The notes under the pieces are model-generated. The model saw only the letters and a list, made by a program, of their open reading frames with translations. It made no database searches and was not told the origin of the DNA. DNA of 64,000 nucleotides from Ulota crispa. Its lineage: Eukaryota > Streptophyta > Bryopsida > Orthotrichales > Orthotrichaceae. Shown here one piece after another: positions 1 through 12,752 of the stretch. The translations under genes and the position numbers were made by a program. Positions within the stretch are counted from its first letter, which is position 1; each line of letters opens with the position of its first letter. Location of the stretch: NCBI GenBank assembly GCA_963920765.1, contig OY987245.1, positions 14,586,727-14,650,726 of the forward strand, given 5' to 3'.

Positions 1-830
1 ACACATGATGTGCCCAAAGAGTAACTTTAAGGTCCAACAATTTTCATAACTTTTGACTACATGGATCAAAAGTTATTGCATGGTATGTAGTTTTCTTTGT
101 TCGTTGGGTAGTTCATTTAAAAATAATTACATTTAAGAAATAAATAAATCAAATCTGGTTATTTAGATCTACATACACATGGAAAGCTTTGAATCGTTCC
201 ACTTTGATCAATGAGATGAAAGCTATGAGGAGATTTTGTTTGCTAGCAATAATGGATTCTTTACTCTAAAATAAAATTTGAAGTCCTTTATATTTTACTC
301 AATTTTCAATATTTTGGAAAAAAATAAAGCCAAAGGATGTAGGTTTTTTATGACAACATTACATCTGGTGGGATTGGCATTTTTCATTTCCATAATAAAA
401 TTATTAACAATTTAGTGTTTTGAATCATTCTCTGCTTCTTTCTACTTACTATTTTCTTCCTAAGTGCTATACAAGTCCAAATGATTTGTAAAATTTCAAA
501 TTTGTACCCAACTTTCCTTGCAAAATGAATCCAAAAAGTTACAACCATTTTGAAAAAAAAATCATACAAATATGACCTTGTGAAGTGCAGCTGCTTGGAT
601 TTTTGTAGAGACAAAAAATGGCCATTAGTCAATTCAAACTCAAATATCTAACAATCTACATGGTAAAAAATTCTGAATTTTTTTCCATATCTTGTGATAC
701 TAGTGTACTACAAGATCCCATGATTACATGTGTCCAAAAATATTTTTTTCTAAAATTTGGTACTTGTACTAAAAATCACAATTTTGGAGCGGTTTTGGTG
801 AAAACTTAGTCAAAAACCTTTAGGGGTTAA
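1..830. mobile_element. Partial fold-back element, TTAA-type
   Basis: Bases 1-260 match the arms of the fold-back element at 57881-59033 (ACACATGATGTG..., CAACAATTTTCATAACTTTT...). The end at 811-830 is CCTTTAGGGGTTAA, the terminus of the TTAA family. The left part lies outside the window. No coding capacity. Confidence 0.55.
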
Positions 831-1078
831 CTTTGGGCACGACGTCAATTCTTCACCTTGAATGACAAAGTCAACTATCCTTACTAGAGAGTGAGCAAAG
901 AGAGGGCTAGCTATTTTGCAAAATCTGCACCTCCTTGCTTGCTCTTTGGCGTTGAGACAAAAGGGGTCATATTTTGCTCATTATATTGTATACTACTGTA
1001 GGTTGAGAGCACATTCAACATGTCTGTGCTAAATCAATTAATTTTTGAGAAAAAATAATTTGGCATTTGCTTTTGTAA

Positions 1079-1318
1079 TTAACCCTTAAACGACCGAGGA
1101 GCCCTTTGCGGCCAATACAGTATTTCATGTTTTCTTGTATTTGGAATGCATCCACACCTTTACTACATTTGAGATCAACAAAGAAGTTAGAATATAGATC
1201 AATGCGGTTCTAGTGAGCTAGTCAAGATGTCAAATCAAAACTTTTTATTGGTAGCAAATGCCAATTATACGGCAGCATATTTACTATGCAATACGTAGAG
1301 CGGTCATTTAAGGGTTAA
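1079..1318. mobile_element. TTAA-flanked short element
   Basis: It begins TTAACCCTTAAACGACCG and ends CGGTCATTTAAGGGTTAA, giving inverted ends of about 18 bp with TTAA at both borders. The body is 232 bp, noncoding. Confidence 0.6.
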
Positions 1319-2170
1319 ACAAGATTGGGCACTTTCAGAAAAAGTTGTTATTATTTGGTATTCAACCAAATTTTTTAGTAGAATTAAGCCTTTTTCTAAG
1401 CATTAGCCACCTTCTTAAATTAGCCCTTGGTATAAAATTTGCAGTAGATTGAGCCCTCTTGGAATCAACCTTAAACTTCCATTGTTAGTTAAGCTTAATG
1501 TCTTTTATAATTTTTGGCATTTCAATTTTTTGATTTGTTTAACATTGGGCATTTTTGAAGAATAATTTATGAAATAATTGGGCAAAATTTTGAGGAATTA
1601 TTTTATGCCAAATCTGCTCTCAACCTACAATATACCATATAATAATATGTACACATTCAACATCGTATAATTGACATTTACTATCAATAAGAAGTTTTAA
1701 TTTGGGATCTCAAGTAGCATACTAAAACCTCTTTGATCTATTCTCCAGCTTTTTTGTTGATCTCACATGTAGTAAAAGTGTGAATCTATTCCAAATACAA
1801 GAAAAACACCTTGTATTGTACTAGTCCTCGCACACCAAACCAAATTAGCGGTTTGAAACAACATTTTGTAAAAACTACATGTGGATGCGTTTACTTTATG
1901 TGTAAAGGCAAATTCTTTGCCTTTGTAATTCCACTTTTTTGATTCTCTAAGCTCAATTTTTTGATTTTCTAAGCCTTTCTTTCTGGTTTATTTGAAATTA
2001 AACAAATTTAGAGTTCATAAACCAGTGTCTCAAACCTCCTGTTCTAGAATGATGGAGAGGTTATCTTTAGTAAAACAATAGATGAAACCCTGGAAAAGTA
2101 ATTGTCTCCTAGTTTTCCAAAAATACAAGTTACCATACTTCTTCATCCGTTTCAAACCATTTGAATGGTT
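1319..2170. other. AT-rich sequence without a recognised gene
   Basis: No convincing exon. Some phrases repeat elsewhere (TTGAGATCAACAAAGAAG near 1170 has an inverted echo near 1740), suggesting a worn fold-back element spanning about 960-1800. Confidence 0.4.
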
Positions 2171-2171
2171 T

Positions 2172-2317
2172 GAAAAACATGCAATAAATAGCTCAGTCAC
2201 AACAATTGCATGACTATAAAGCAACTATGAAACAATTGTGAAATGACTCAATACACTTGTGCAATTGTTGTGCAATTGTTGTGACTGAGTTGTTTATTGC
2301 ATGTTTTTCTTCTAGTG
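2172..2317. mobile_element. CACTA-like MITE, left end damaged
   Basis: The right end ...CATGTTTTTCTTCTAGTG is inverted to AAAAACATGCAATAAATAGC on the left. The interior is a hairpin of CACAACAATTGCA motifs. The left CACTAGAAG is missing. Same family as 12753-13003 and 57482-57633. Confidence 0.6.
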
Positions 2318-2319
2318 TT

Positions 2320-3530
2320 TGTTTTGGCATGTGTGGCCCCAACATCAAATTTCTAAGAGCATCTCCACTAGTCCCGGTTCTTTCAAAGTTTTCCATCTGT
2401 TCTAGCCAGCCCTCAAGTCCTTGACCTCCTCCATGCTTTTCAAAAAGGTGACTTTGCACACAACATGCCCCATGAATAATTAGTTGACCACTTATCAAGG
2501 AAAGTAGACAATAAAGTTTACCAAACTTAAGATGAATAGCACTAAACATTGGCTTGAAGGGCCCTTGCAAGAAACTTTCTAGAAAGGGTAGGAGGGGGTC
2601 TTGAGCAGAGAGGATCTGCAGTATTTTTCATCCATTTTGAGTGTGTTGGAGTCACCGATGGAGATGTTCTCAGAGACATTGTACACACCTCTCTGACTCC
2701 ATTACTTTCTAGATGGATTCTACGACAAGAAACTTGGTGCGCATACATGCATTTGCACGCGCGGCTAGCCACTCACATCCCCAACAAATACCAAGGTATC
2801 CAAGCATTAGGGGTTTTCAAACATAAAATATGGCCTTTGAGCTTCTCACTTCACGAGATCTCCTCTCACTAGTGAATTGTTTTCGTTCCCTCGCATGTGC
2901 CATGTGCAAAGTCTTAGACACCCATGAGTTTGCGGAAGTTTTTGCAAAAGAAGTTTTGGGGTTTGAGGATGCAGGTGAATGAGCTACACAAAGCCGCAAA
3001 GGTGAGTTTCTAGAGTTCACTCCTATCGTGAATTACCTTAGGAGTGAAGTCCAAAGGTGAGTCACCTCACAGTTCACTAGTGAATTCACCAAGGTGAATT
3101 GCAATGAGAGTCACCTAAAAAAGTTGATGTTTGAAGCCCCTTATTGCATCCTTCCAATATTGGAGGCATAGACTCAAATGCAATATTCATTAATTTGGGA
3201 CTAAAAGCCCATTTTGGGACTAAACTAAGTTTTAAGATAATCACCTTAAACCGAGCTCTAGGTTTAAGCAATGTGCCTTCACTTGAGAGGAATTTGCGAG
3301 GGACAAAATTTTAGTGGCTCAGGCTGAATCTGATACCTTTGAATTTGGTGTTTAAACAGTTTAAGGCAACTTTTTGGGTTTAAGGTGAAGTGCAATTTGG
3401 GAATCGTATTTTCCCAATTTAACAAATATGGCCTTTTCAGTGAATTGCCCTTTCATAATTTGATTGACGGAAGTAATAAAACATGTGGAGAGATGTCTCC
3501 ATTATTGGAGTAGATTCGTTGTGATAGGAC
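2320..3530. other. No recognised gene; low-copy-looking sequence
   Basis: Short ORFs on the minus strand up to 118 codons show no family resemblance. The motif GAGTTCACTCC/GGTGAGTC with TTCACCTTGGTGAATT recurs around 2990-3110. I see nothing else. Confidence 0.35.
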
Positions 3531-3536
3531 CCACAG

Positions 3537-3945
3537 GCTGCACATACGGCTGGGGCTAGATGGCATGCCACTTTGGCTGGGGCCCACGCCTGACACCGTG
3601 CCTAGTCCCCTGCCCGCACTATTTCTCATGCCCCTAAACTCTAGCCTTGCTCGTTTTATTTTTGAAACTTGTATTTGAGCCCTTTCACTTGTTGTTGTAT
3701 TTCTTGGAATTTGGTTAGTAACTAGTTCATGAGCACATCAGTGAAGGAACCAATTACTAACCAAGTTCCAAGAAACACAACAACAAATGAAGGGGCTCAA
3801 ATTACAAGTTTTGAAAACTGAACAAACAAAGCCAGAGTTCAAGAGTGTGAGAAATAGTTCAGACAGGGGACTGGACAGGGTGTCAAGCGCTGGCCCCAGC
3901 CAAAGCGGCATGCCATCTAGCCCCGGCTCTGCACGTACTACCGCC
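3537..3945. repeat. Inverted repeat with ~200-bp arms, GC-richer
   Basis: The left arm from GGCTGGGGCTAGATGGCATG is mirrored in the right arm (CATGCCATCTAGCCCCGGCT). The centre, near 3735, has TTGGTTAGTAACTAGTT and its inverse. The overlapping ORFs on both strands are a by-product of the inversion. Probably a fold-back or MITE element. Confidence 0.75.
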
Positions 3946-3993
3946 AGAGGTTCCATCCACGGCAGGCATCTCATAGCAATTGATTTAGATTCT

Positions 3994-4092
3994 TCCGATA
4001 TCGGAGAGGAGCGGTCCCTTCCATAACTGTATAATCAATCATTAATTCTAGAAAAAGATGACGTCTGTGGTGAGCCGCTCTCCGACATCGGA
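3994..4092. promoter_or_regulatory. Pair of palindromes TCCGATATCGGA and TCCGACATCGGA
   Basis: Two copies (3994-4005, 4081-4092) lie 46-144 bp upstream of the candidate TATA box, with surrounding GAGAGGAGCGG and CCGCTCTCC also forming an inverted repeat. The same 12-mer type, TCCGAYRTCGGA, recurs upstream of copy 2 at 55967-55978 and 56650-56661, with a 10-bp core at 55895-55904. Confidence 0.35.
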
Positions 4093-4137
4093 AGAGCTGC
4101 CATCATTGTGTACATCCTTGAAAGTGCATGGCCTGGG

Positions 4138-4145
4138 TATAAAAG
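4138..4145 (+). promoter_or_regulatory. Candidate TATA box
   Basis: TATAAAAG in a GC-richer stretch, preceded by two 12-bp palindromes (3994-4005 and 4081-4092) and followed by pyrimidine-rich sequence. It could drive a transcript that includes the exon at 5083-5215. Confidence 0.4.
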
Positions 4146-5082
4146 GGTCTTGAAATGTGCCGATTGCATCATTTCCAATCTCTTCTGACTGGCAATCCTA
4201 TCTGCATCCTTGCTCTCCGAATCTCAAAGCGGGTTAAATCTGCACCCTTGCTGGTAGACCCGACCGCTCCTGTATAATTTCTAAGTCTCGGCTGTCTTCA
4301 AATAGCACGTTGAGCTGCTGCTGCATTGATTTGGTGCGTGTTCTGTCAATTCCCTCCAGTTTCTTGGTCAATCATAGTTTCGCTGCTTCTGCTACTAACA
4401 CCATATTAGGTAAATTGGGAAAAAGAGTACATTCTGGGACTTTCACCATTTTTGTCATTATGTAAAATTTAGCAAATTACATAAGTTTCTTGTACAATAT
4501 TGAAATTTCAATGATTGCTTACAAGAATTTTAAATAATTTTCAATTTTGAGCTATAGCTATGCCTACTTGTATTGTATGTAAGATTGAGGTGGAGTACAA
4601 AATGGTACCTCCGTTTTTCCCAATTTACCTAACCCGGCAGTAACTGCTAGGCTCTTGTGCATTGTTCATTCGACTTCTCAAGCAAGTAGGATAAGTATTC
4701 TCGATTGTACAGCAGCACATTTTTTGATCAGTTGTGGATGGTCTACTTACTGGAGCACTGGTCACATTTCACCATGGTTCCGTATTTTGAGTTCCGCAAG
4801 CATTGGCGCGTTTCCCATGGAAGTATTCGTTTTTTTTTTAGTCTGTAGGTTGAGCTGGTTTGCTCGAAGCACATCGTCATCAAAGGCTAGCAACTCTGTT
4901 TTCTGATTGGAATTCATGAGAGTGCTCCTACTTTTCATTCTCTCAATTCATGCCTAGTTTCTTATGTGTGGATCACTTGCTTTTTGACGTGAATGGCTGT
5001 TTGCTCGCAGCATTGCTTGATGCGATGCCGAACAAAATGTGACAACCCAACATTCGGGCTCTAATTCTTTGTTTGTTTGCAG

Positions 5083-5215
5083 GTTTCGGTCGATCGAGAC
5101 TTCGCTTGAGCGATTTCCTGACGTTCAAATTCGACCTTCTCATGGGGCGCCCAGCGACTTTTTCGAGGATGCTATTAGAGGCCAGCTCGACAACTCCAGT
5201 AGGAGTTACCGCCAA
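5083..5215 (+). CDS. Internal exon of an unidentified gene
   Basis: A 133-bp stretch opens after a good acceptor (TTTGTTTGCAG) and ends at a good donor (CAA|GTGAGT). It is open in one frame and encodes 'FRSIETSLERFPDVQIRPSH' then 'GAPSDFFEDAIRGQ' and 'LDNSSRSYRQ'. It is GC-richer than the flanks and lies about 0.95 kb downstream of a candidate TATA box. I do not recognise the protein and found no matching neighbouring exons; repeat DNA begins at 5541. It could be a gene remnant. Confidence 0.45.
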
Positions 5216-5540
5216 GTGAGTGCTCCTGTTGGTATGCGCGATTGTGCCACTCACGTGCACAAAATCCTACAGTCCAGGGACCGGTTGATGAGCTCTACAT
5301 TTACTGAATAACGCGTTATTCATTAAATTGGGGAAAAGCACTGACCCAATACTAAATTTTGCATTTGTGAGAATACTTGGTAATTTGAAGTGAGTTTTTT
5401 TTAGAGTTCTTGTAAGGTATTACATCATTGATTGATGTAAGATCTTGAAAAAAACAATATTTTCTCTAAAGCACCCAAAAACTCTCAAAAATGAAACATC
5501 CAAAAGTCTCAATATGTACGCTTTTTTTCAATCTAATGAA

Positions 5541-5876
5541 TAAGGTAGGAGGCTCATAAATGGAGCATCTAAAGACTAAAACTGAATTTTGGGTAGGTGA
5601 AACTCCTTGAAATGATTTTTGATAAACTTTCCTTGAAAGACATTGCAAGAAGAATCGGCATCTAATTCAAGTTGTTTCATATTTTTTGGTACTCTGTGGA
5701 ATTGATAATGAATATTTGAAGTGGAAAGGCCATAGGGCTCTATAATGGAACACCTCCTCAAATGTACAGGAGCTGTACATTATTGAAGGATTATAAAAAA
5801 TAAGATATACAAAAAGAGTACATTTGAGGAGGTGCTCCATTTTAGAGCCTTCTCCAAGTTTGAGCCTCCTACCTTA
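5541..5876. mobile_element. MITE of the TAAGGTAGG family
   Basis: Ends TAAGGTAGGAGGCTCA and TGAGCCTCCTACCTTA are exact inverses. The interior includes CCTCCTCAAATGTACAGG around a short hairpin. Relatives lie at 13443-13773, 43019-43410 and 57327-57800. Confidence 0.75.
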
Positions 5877-6065
5877 GCGGGTTTGATGGCCGTCTAGAAC
5901 AGAGTCGAAAAGTCGTGAATTTATCTCAAATTGTCGTACTTCGCAGTTAGACTCGTCGACTTCCAAAAATTGCTGATTTGTAAATGATCTGGGCCGAGGA
6001 ATGGTGCGAATTGGGTACTAATTTCGAGGTTGTATTGATCGGTTGTGAGCAGAGGAGACGTCGCC

Positions 6066-6242
6066 ATGGAGTGGATCAAAATCACGGCAGTTCCACTTCT
6101 TGTAATGTTGGTTGGAGCTTTCCTGTGTTGGTGCACCAAGAGCATCGCGGAGGCGCGGAGGGTGAAGGAAGAGCTCGCAACGGCGCAGACGAAGGGCAAG
6201 ATTCACCGCGCCACATCGCCAGCGGTATCGCCACAGCTGCAG
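6066..6242 (+). CDS. First exon of an unidentified membrane-anchored protein
   Basis: The ATG at 6066 has a good context (GTCGCCATGG) and opens 59 codons ending in phase 0 at a strong donor (CTGCAG|GTGAGC). The sequence starts 'MEWIKITAVPLLVMLVGAFL', a single hydrophobic segment at residues ~5-24, followed by a charged stretch 'SIAEARRVKEELATAQTKGK'. This suggests a small N-terminally anchored protein. The next exon was not identified; TTAA-type repeats occupy 6285-6912. If the intron is not spliced, a stop follows four codons later. I do not recognise the family. Confidence 0.5.
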
Positions 6243-6284
6243 GTGAGCAACTAGTAACCTTACTCATACCCGAGCCGTTAACCC

Positions 6285-6912
6285 TTAACCCCCAAAGGGT
6301 CCTTGGGCCTCCAAGATATAGGTATGTATTCGTAGCAGATCGGGATACGCATGGTTTAGGCGACTTTGACTAGCGCTAGGTCACTTAAAGATGAGTCATG
6401 CAATTCCGCGATACGGCCAAGTGTCTAGTACGGCTTGAGTTGCTGTGGAGGCATGGTGGCCTCGTCGATGTAGAAATCAAGTACCGTACCTTACTGTATG
6501 CAAGTGCGGATACAAACCTCAACTTGTGGAGTTTGACACAATCTCTTCTCAAATAAAATGCACAATCAAATCTAGCTAGGAATTTCCTACAAGTCGTTAG
6601 TGTACACAAAAGTATGAAAATGCTGCAACATCCCCCAAATACCAGTAAAACAACACATTACGACCACAAAGGGCATTTGGGCCCTTTAGGGGTTAAACGT
6701 CACAAAAGCCCTCTGCAACCATATGTATGGTCATGTATACGTATTTGAGCTACTTTGAGGGCTCTCCAAAAAATTTATGCACCCATCATCATACAATCCT
6801 TTAGTATGTATGGTTGAGACACTTAATTTCTAGCTGATTCAAACTTCTGAATATTGGTTGCAACCGTATTTGGTACCGTAGCTCCAGAACCCAAGGGTCC
6901 TTCAAGGATTAA
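6285..6912. mobile_element. Two adjacent TTAA-bordered elements
   Basis: The first runs from TTAACCCCCAAAGGGTCC (6285) to GGGCCCTTTAGGGGTTAA (6696). A second, worn one follows to about 6912 and matches 34175-34407 (CATATGTATGGTCATG..., CAACCATACTTGGTACC-like body, end AAGGGTCCTTCAAGGATTAA). Confidence 0.55.
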
Positions 6913-7511
6913 GGATTTAGGGTACTTTAAGGTCTAGGAAAATTTAGGGTTAGTCTTTCAACAAGCTATCATAGAACGTTATTTTTGTGGTAAAAAATAT
7001 TGTAGAATGTTTTACATTAAAGGGCAAAATTACGGCTCATAGGATCCTTAAAAGGAACTCTAGACGATCCTAACTTGAAATTGTTTGGATGTGTTCCTAT
7101 ACATGTATTTGATGGTCCCAATCTCAACTCTCTCAAACTAACTCCTAAGCTAACATGTGAAAGGATTTGCTTGTGTAAGTGGCATTCACTACTCCACTTT
7201 GGGTTCAAAGTAAGTGGTGCTCACCTCAAAAGTAGGGGTCGACTTTGGAGACTGCTCGGGTATGTGGAAGCTTGGCCGGATTCAGAGCAAGACGTCTAGT
7301 GCTACTGGCCAAAAGCCGTAGTCCAGTGCTTCATTCGGTTGAGTTTGGAGGGAAGATTGTCATGTCATCATGGATTTGTCCGTCCGGTGCATGGTTTCAC
7401 ACTAGGCACTAGAAGTCCAGTGGAGGAGCACTTCTATTTCTTCTATTCTTAGTTGACATGATTTTGTCTTTACCTCACTTCATGTGAGAGGGAGTGTTTT
7501 GGCCGGCGGCC
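6913..7511. other. No recognised gene
   Basis: AT-rich at the start, more balanced after 7200. Short ORFs on both strands show no domain. Confidence 0.3.
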
Positions 7512-7549
7512 AAGATTTGGGGTCACCTTGGGAGGTGACCCCAAATCTT
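7512..7549. repeat. Near-perfect hairpin
   Basis: AAGATTTGGGGTCACC is followed after a 5-6 base loop by its exact reverse complement. The flanks GGCCGGCGGCC and CACCACCGACC extend it weakly. It is probably a tiny MITE or a fold-back footprint. Confidence 0.6.
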
Positions 7550-7750
7550 CACCACCGACCAAAACCTCTCTCTCAATTTTGGCAAAGAAAGCAATGATAT
7601 GGCATTTTTGTCAATTGGCAATCCGTTTCAATCTGAATGCTCTAGCAGCCTGAACCCTCCAGCCGACCAATCACATGCTCTCAAATCTTCTCCGGTTCCT
7701 GGTTTGAATCGGCCTTAGTTCTGACCCTTTTTGCTGAGGCAAGTCTGATT

Positions 7751-8080
7751 GTGCTCCAGGAGGTGACTCCGACTTCTGATTCGGTATGGCTCCAGATTTG
7801 GAGGGAGGGCTGGAGTTGTCACAACTGCAAGCACGTAGCAGAGAGATTGATCCGCACGCGAGCGCGTTCAAGGCTACACGCACGCTCGCATAAAGTGACG
7901 GCTTGCCACACCGTGCCAGACTGCGAGACTGAGGCTTCCTCCGACTTCGAAGGTCACGTGATTGCTGTAAATGGAGACGTATACAGTACCCTTACACACT
8001 GGTATACCCACCCTAGTGTTCGGGGAGAAATTGTAGCTTCTGAAATCCGGCATTTTCTAGGTTCGACAGTTTTTTCACTA
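7751..8080 (+). other. GC-richer island with a 128-codon ORF, no known product
   Basis: The stretch is much less AT-rich than its neighbours and is open in one frame (7751-8137), ending inside an adjoining repeat that starts with CACTACACCAGG near 8079. The protein shows no family I know. An alternative frame encodes a short helical-looking piece 'LELSQLQARSREIDPHASAF'. It may be a remnant of a gene end. Confidence 0.2.
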
Positions 8081-9150
8081 CACCAGGAAAAAATGGGTCC
8101 TAATCAAGTGGTTCTAATCAACACAAATATGTTCTAATTAACATTGACGTTATGTTCAAAATGTCTTATTGATCAAGATGTACAAATTAATCAAATAGGG
8201 GGTTTTAAACTTTCAAATATGACATTCCACACCAATTTCGATCATGTGAATTAGATTTGTGGACAACTTGGCCAAGTCACTTCATGAACAAGCCAAGCGG
8301 ACCTCTTAGGGGTTGTGACTTCATATTCAGAGGTGAATGACCACTTGTTCACAACCACTCATTCACTATTTAATTTAGATATTTGAATCCCCCTAATATT
8401 ATTGATTAGGGTCCTGTTTTCTTTGGTAGGTAACATACATCGGTTCTTTCTTGTAAAAATTCTAGACTTTGATTGCAATAAACTATACTTTGACTTTTTG
8501 GAGAAAAGGACTAGTTTTTGAATCTAGTTGTTTTGATTTATACCTGATTTTTTTGCAATTTCAATCAATTGACAATACACTAAAATGGCGGTTCTCCCCC
8601 TAGTACTGGCCCACCTTGGTCTACCATTTAAAGAATTAGTTAGCATTTTATAGCACTTGATTATCTTGATGTTTAACTCTTATGAAATCCCAAACAAGCA
8701 TATCAAATTTCAAGCCTAGAAAACCAAAACCTTATTTTTGGTGAATTGTAACATATAACTTTCCAGTTTTCAATCGATAGAAAAATATTGGTGATGATTG
8801 ATTGAAAAATATTGGGAAAGATTTTTGAGATTTGATTGCATAAATATGTTAGAAATATTTAAAACACATATTTTTCTTTAGCTTGTTAGAACAAATGCCA
8901 CTAAGTAATTAACAAAAATATTGATTTACAAAGAGTTTGGTGGGAGGTGTGGTATGATCAAATTTTGTAAGCCAAATGTCTTTGTTTTTTATCTAGTTTT
9001 TGGCAAAGTAAATGCATTACAAAAAAATAGGACTCAATCAACAATATTATCTTGATTTGGACCTCTTGATTAGGACATTTTGAACACAGTAGTGTTGATT
9101 AACTTAGGACATGTTTGTGTTGATTAGGATCACTTGATTTGGATAGATTT
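8079..9150. mobile_element. Long-terminal-inverted-repeat element, possibly CACTA-derived
   Basis: The left end CACTACACCAGGAAAAAATG leads into GGGTCCTAATCAAGTGG and TTCTAATCAACACAAA. These are inverted at the right as TTTGTGTTGATTAGGATC and CACTTGATTTGGAT near 9105-9140. The right CACTA end itself is not clear. No ORF. Confidence 0.5.
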
Positions 9151-12100
9151 TCTATTAATGATGTATCATTATGATCAATGATACAAATGTAATCACAATG
9201 TTTAAGCTAGATAACAAAATCTAACTACCTCAAAGATATCTATATTACAAAATTTGAATATGGTCATTCCAACATTGTAATCTTTGTTGAATTCATTTTG
9301 AAGTTTTATTGGAAATGTTTGTTTAAAGGAAAGATGTGCATGTGTATATTTCCTACACATTTATGCAATCATTTCTCAAAAATTCATCATTAGTTTTTTT
9401 CAAACACTTATTATGTAAAAGTATGGATTTTGTTTGAAATTTTTTACCAAAAATAGAGGTTTGGTTACCTAGAATTGAAATTTGGTATGGATTGCATAAG
9501 AAATAACTATTGTTGATACTAGATAAGAAAATGCCAATTGTTTTCTATAAAGTGCTAAGTTTATAAATGCTAGAACAAGGTGGACATATAATTGTGCAAG
9601 TATATTGTACACATGTGCAAACTCAGATTCCTAAACAACATTGTTTGCAAGAAATTTTGTTACATTACAAAGATGATATAACTTTCCCATAATAAGGTTT
9701 TTCTTTTGTATCATTGACCTCTTTACTCACTTACCAATGGAGTTGCAACTTTTCAGAATTTTGGCATTTTGAACTGTGTGAAAATTTGAGGCATTGATTT
9801 TTTATTTTTGGTATTCTTAATTGATTGACAAGGATCATAGAACAAACTATGTGCTCACTTTTTGAATATTCTAATTGTAGAAGTTGTATTATTTTTGCAC
9901 CCTTTAAATAGTGCCCTTTTATTGCTTACAAATGACTCAATTACACCATGATAGAAAGGTTATGTTGGTGTAAAAAGATTCTCTCATTATCTTGAACAAT
10001 AGAATTCCAAGAATTAGAGGCATTAAATCACATGATTGCAATTTAGAAGACCTTAAAATCATATTTCTTCCTAAGATGAATTCAAAGCACAAAATCAGCA
10101 TAATTTTCTGATCACATGGTCAAATGAAGAAAAAAAGCTCCTACAAAGTCATTAATTATAGGGTGTTTCTCTAAAAGGTCACAGTTGTTGGGAGTAACAA
10201 TCACAAAACTACCCAAATGTACGTGGTTCAAAAGCTTGAAGTAGTTGGGGGTGCCCAAATGTTTTTTGTCTTGCAACTATGTTTGTGTCCCTACAATTAT
10301 TACAAAATATTCATTTCATAAAGTACTTTAAACCTTCATCTATTTTGCATTTTGGATGATTTCTTGAGAATGGTCTTTTGATCTTGTTCTTGAATACTTA
10401 CTCTATCAATTCTCTATCTCCATTTGTTTCATGATTATAGTGCTTAAACTTTGAGAATTGGGGTGATTTTTGTCCTACCCAGGGTTAGGGAAATCAATTG
10501 ATGAACTTTGAAAAAAATAATGTCAAGTTAGCAAGAGGAAACCAAAAATATTTGCATCAATTCTAAGTCTCAATTGCAAGCATTTGTTCACAAATATTTT
10601 TTCAAAGTCCAAAATCACTAAAATATGTATAGTTTGGGTGTAAGAGATGCTAAAAAAGAGGCTTAGTGAAATATTTAATGTGCTTATACGCTCACAATAT
10701 TAACTTGAGGAGTCCTTTAATAATGCAATAGGGCACTCAAAACCTTGCTCAAAACTGTCATGCTAGTCACCCAAAACAATCACTTTGTCACCCATAACCA
10801 ATTTTTTTTATATTTGTCAATCACTAACACAATCAATCACTAACAAAGATCTTGGGCGTAGACAACGCCTATGAAGACACTCATAGAGAGGGGTGTCACT
10901 ACCTTACACAATGAAATTTTTGAGCATAGAACGCATGTGTCCAACAACCTCAAAATGCAACTAATGAAAAGGTATGGAGAATACAATAACGACGAGACAA
11001 TGACAATCCAAAACAAATTTCAAAATGAAGTCTAGTTCAAACTTTCAAAATGAAGCTGAAGTGCTAATGTCGTTGATGTGAAAGCTAGAGAAGAATGTTT
11101 TTCTTAATACTTAGAGGTATTGCCGCTCTAGTATGGAAATCACAGTCACTGTATTCATTGGCAATCTAACAATTTTAAAATAAAACAACAAATAATCCGT
11201 CATACGTTGCCTTGATCGATTGTCACAAAAAAACCCTCATAACTCTCATCTTATTAATTTTTTGAATAAAAAATTATCCTCAAAAACAAAAAAACTTTGT
11301 TCTTGAACTAGGAGGCAATGTGCGGGGAAGAATGTGTAAGTGGCCGGTTAAGATCCAGTAATTCTCAACTTCAACCGGTCTTGTGCATGCTTCATTTAAA
11401 CTAGTAATGATCATATATTGCATTGTATATAATTAGTCTAATTTGTAAATGCCAAGGCAGACGTTTTTTTATCCGATGGAGAACAGAAAACATTCTATAA
11501 GATGAAAAAAAGGTGTTTCTCACCTGATATTTTTACAATTGATCACGAAGATGTCGTTTGTTTTGGAAGCCAAAAAATAACCTCACTAAATACATTCATA
11601 TATTTTTTAGGTAACTCAAATTGTGAAAAGATTCAAAAGCACAATGTTAATCTCATGTTGTCCTTTTTGCAATTTTCATAAGGTCAACAATATGGTTGTT
11701 ACATTGGACCAATTCTAACCCGCCCGTCCGTCCAACGCAAATATAAATGGTCAAGGTACAGACACGTATACCTTTTTTCTTGTATTTTGTTTCAGTATGG
11801 GTTTAGAAACAACCTTGCACTTGCGCCAGAAACATCCACTTCTTGATTTTAGAGTGGACAACCACCCTATTTGGACTCGTCCGTCTGTTTGCTTGTCTTG
11901 TCTGAGAGCAAAATCTCACCCAATGTAACAACCCTGCAACATGCACTTTAAAATATTGTAACTTTGAAAAAAAAAATTAATGGGTGAGCATTTGCCAAGC
12001 CATTGTAAAGCACTATAAAGTAATTATAGAGGGGTTGGTCTTGGTGATTAGCCCAATGTTTAGGGGTTAAAAATATTAGACTTGTTTTTCTTTCTACAAT

Positions 12101-12752
12101 TCTAGATTTCAACCAATTTCTTTGTGTTTTAAACGGCTAACAATGCTCTCCATGCTGGTCATCCCCACACATTTTTAGGGGCATCAACAACTCGGAGACC
12201 AAGTTCAACATTTGGAAGTAGTTGCATTTGCATTGCTCCTCATCCCGTAATATTGCACATTTGTTCACCAAACAAATCCTTGCACTCCTGTTGCAAATCC
12301 CATCTTAGATCCAAGCACCGAAGAAAGTCAATTGCGAGTACTTGCAAGCTGGTGTTGAGAAGTTGCAAGTTATTATAAGCAACAACTCATTCAAGCAAAT
12401 GTTATAGGGAAAGTCCTAGTACATTGAAAAACAAGCAAATTTACCATCCAAGGAGATTGTTTGACAAGACCCTCTCCTGATCATATACTGTTGTGGTTGC
12501 ATTGGAGTCCTAAAAATATCTTGTTCTTCCGCACAACTAGCCCCACCAATAAAAATGAAGTTACCCTTCCATTCCATATCTTGGCTAAAGGACAAAGCCC
12601 TTTTTTTTTGTGAAAGTCACTAAAAACAACCACTTTGGAGGAATAAGTAGAAGGGTAGGAAAAAAAATTCTTTTGCAAATCTAATCGTAAGATCTTACCC
12701 TACATTATAGAAGGTACTTGTGGAGAAAAAATCAGCTCATTCTAGATGTACA
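9151..12752. other. Long AT-rich gene-free stretch
   Basis: No exon or known domain. A TTAGGGGTTAAA terminus-like motif at 12058-12069 marks an eroded TTAA-type element end. A few less AT-rich islands (about 11690-11940) have no coherent ORF. Confidence 0.35.

Noticed and set aside
3738-4026. Overlapping ORFs on both strands
   Set aside because: They are two readings of an inverted repeat.
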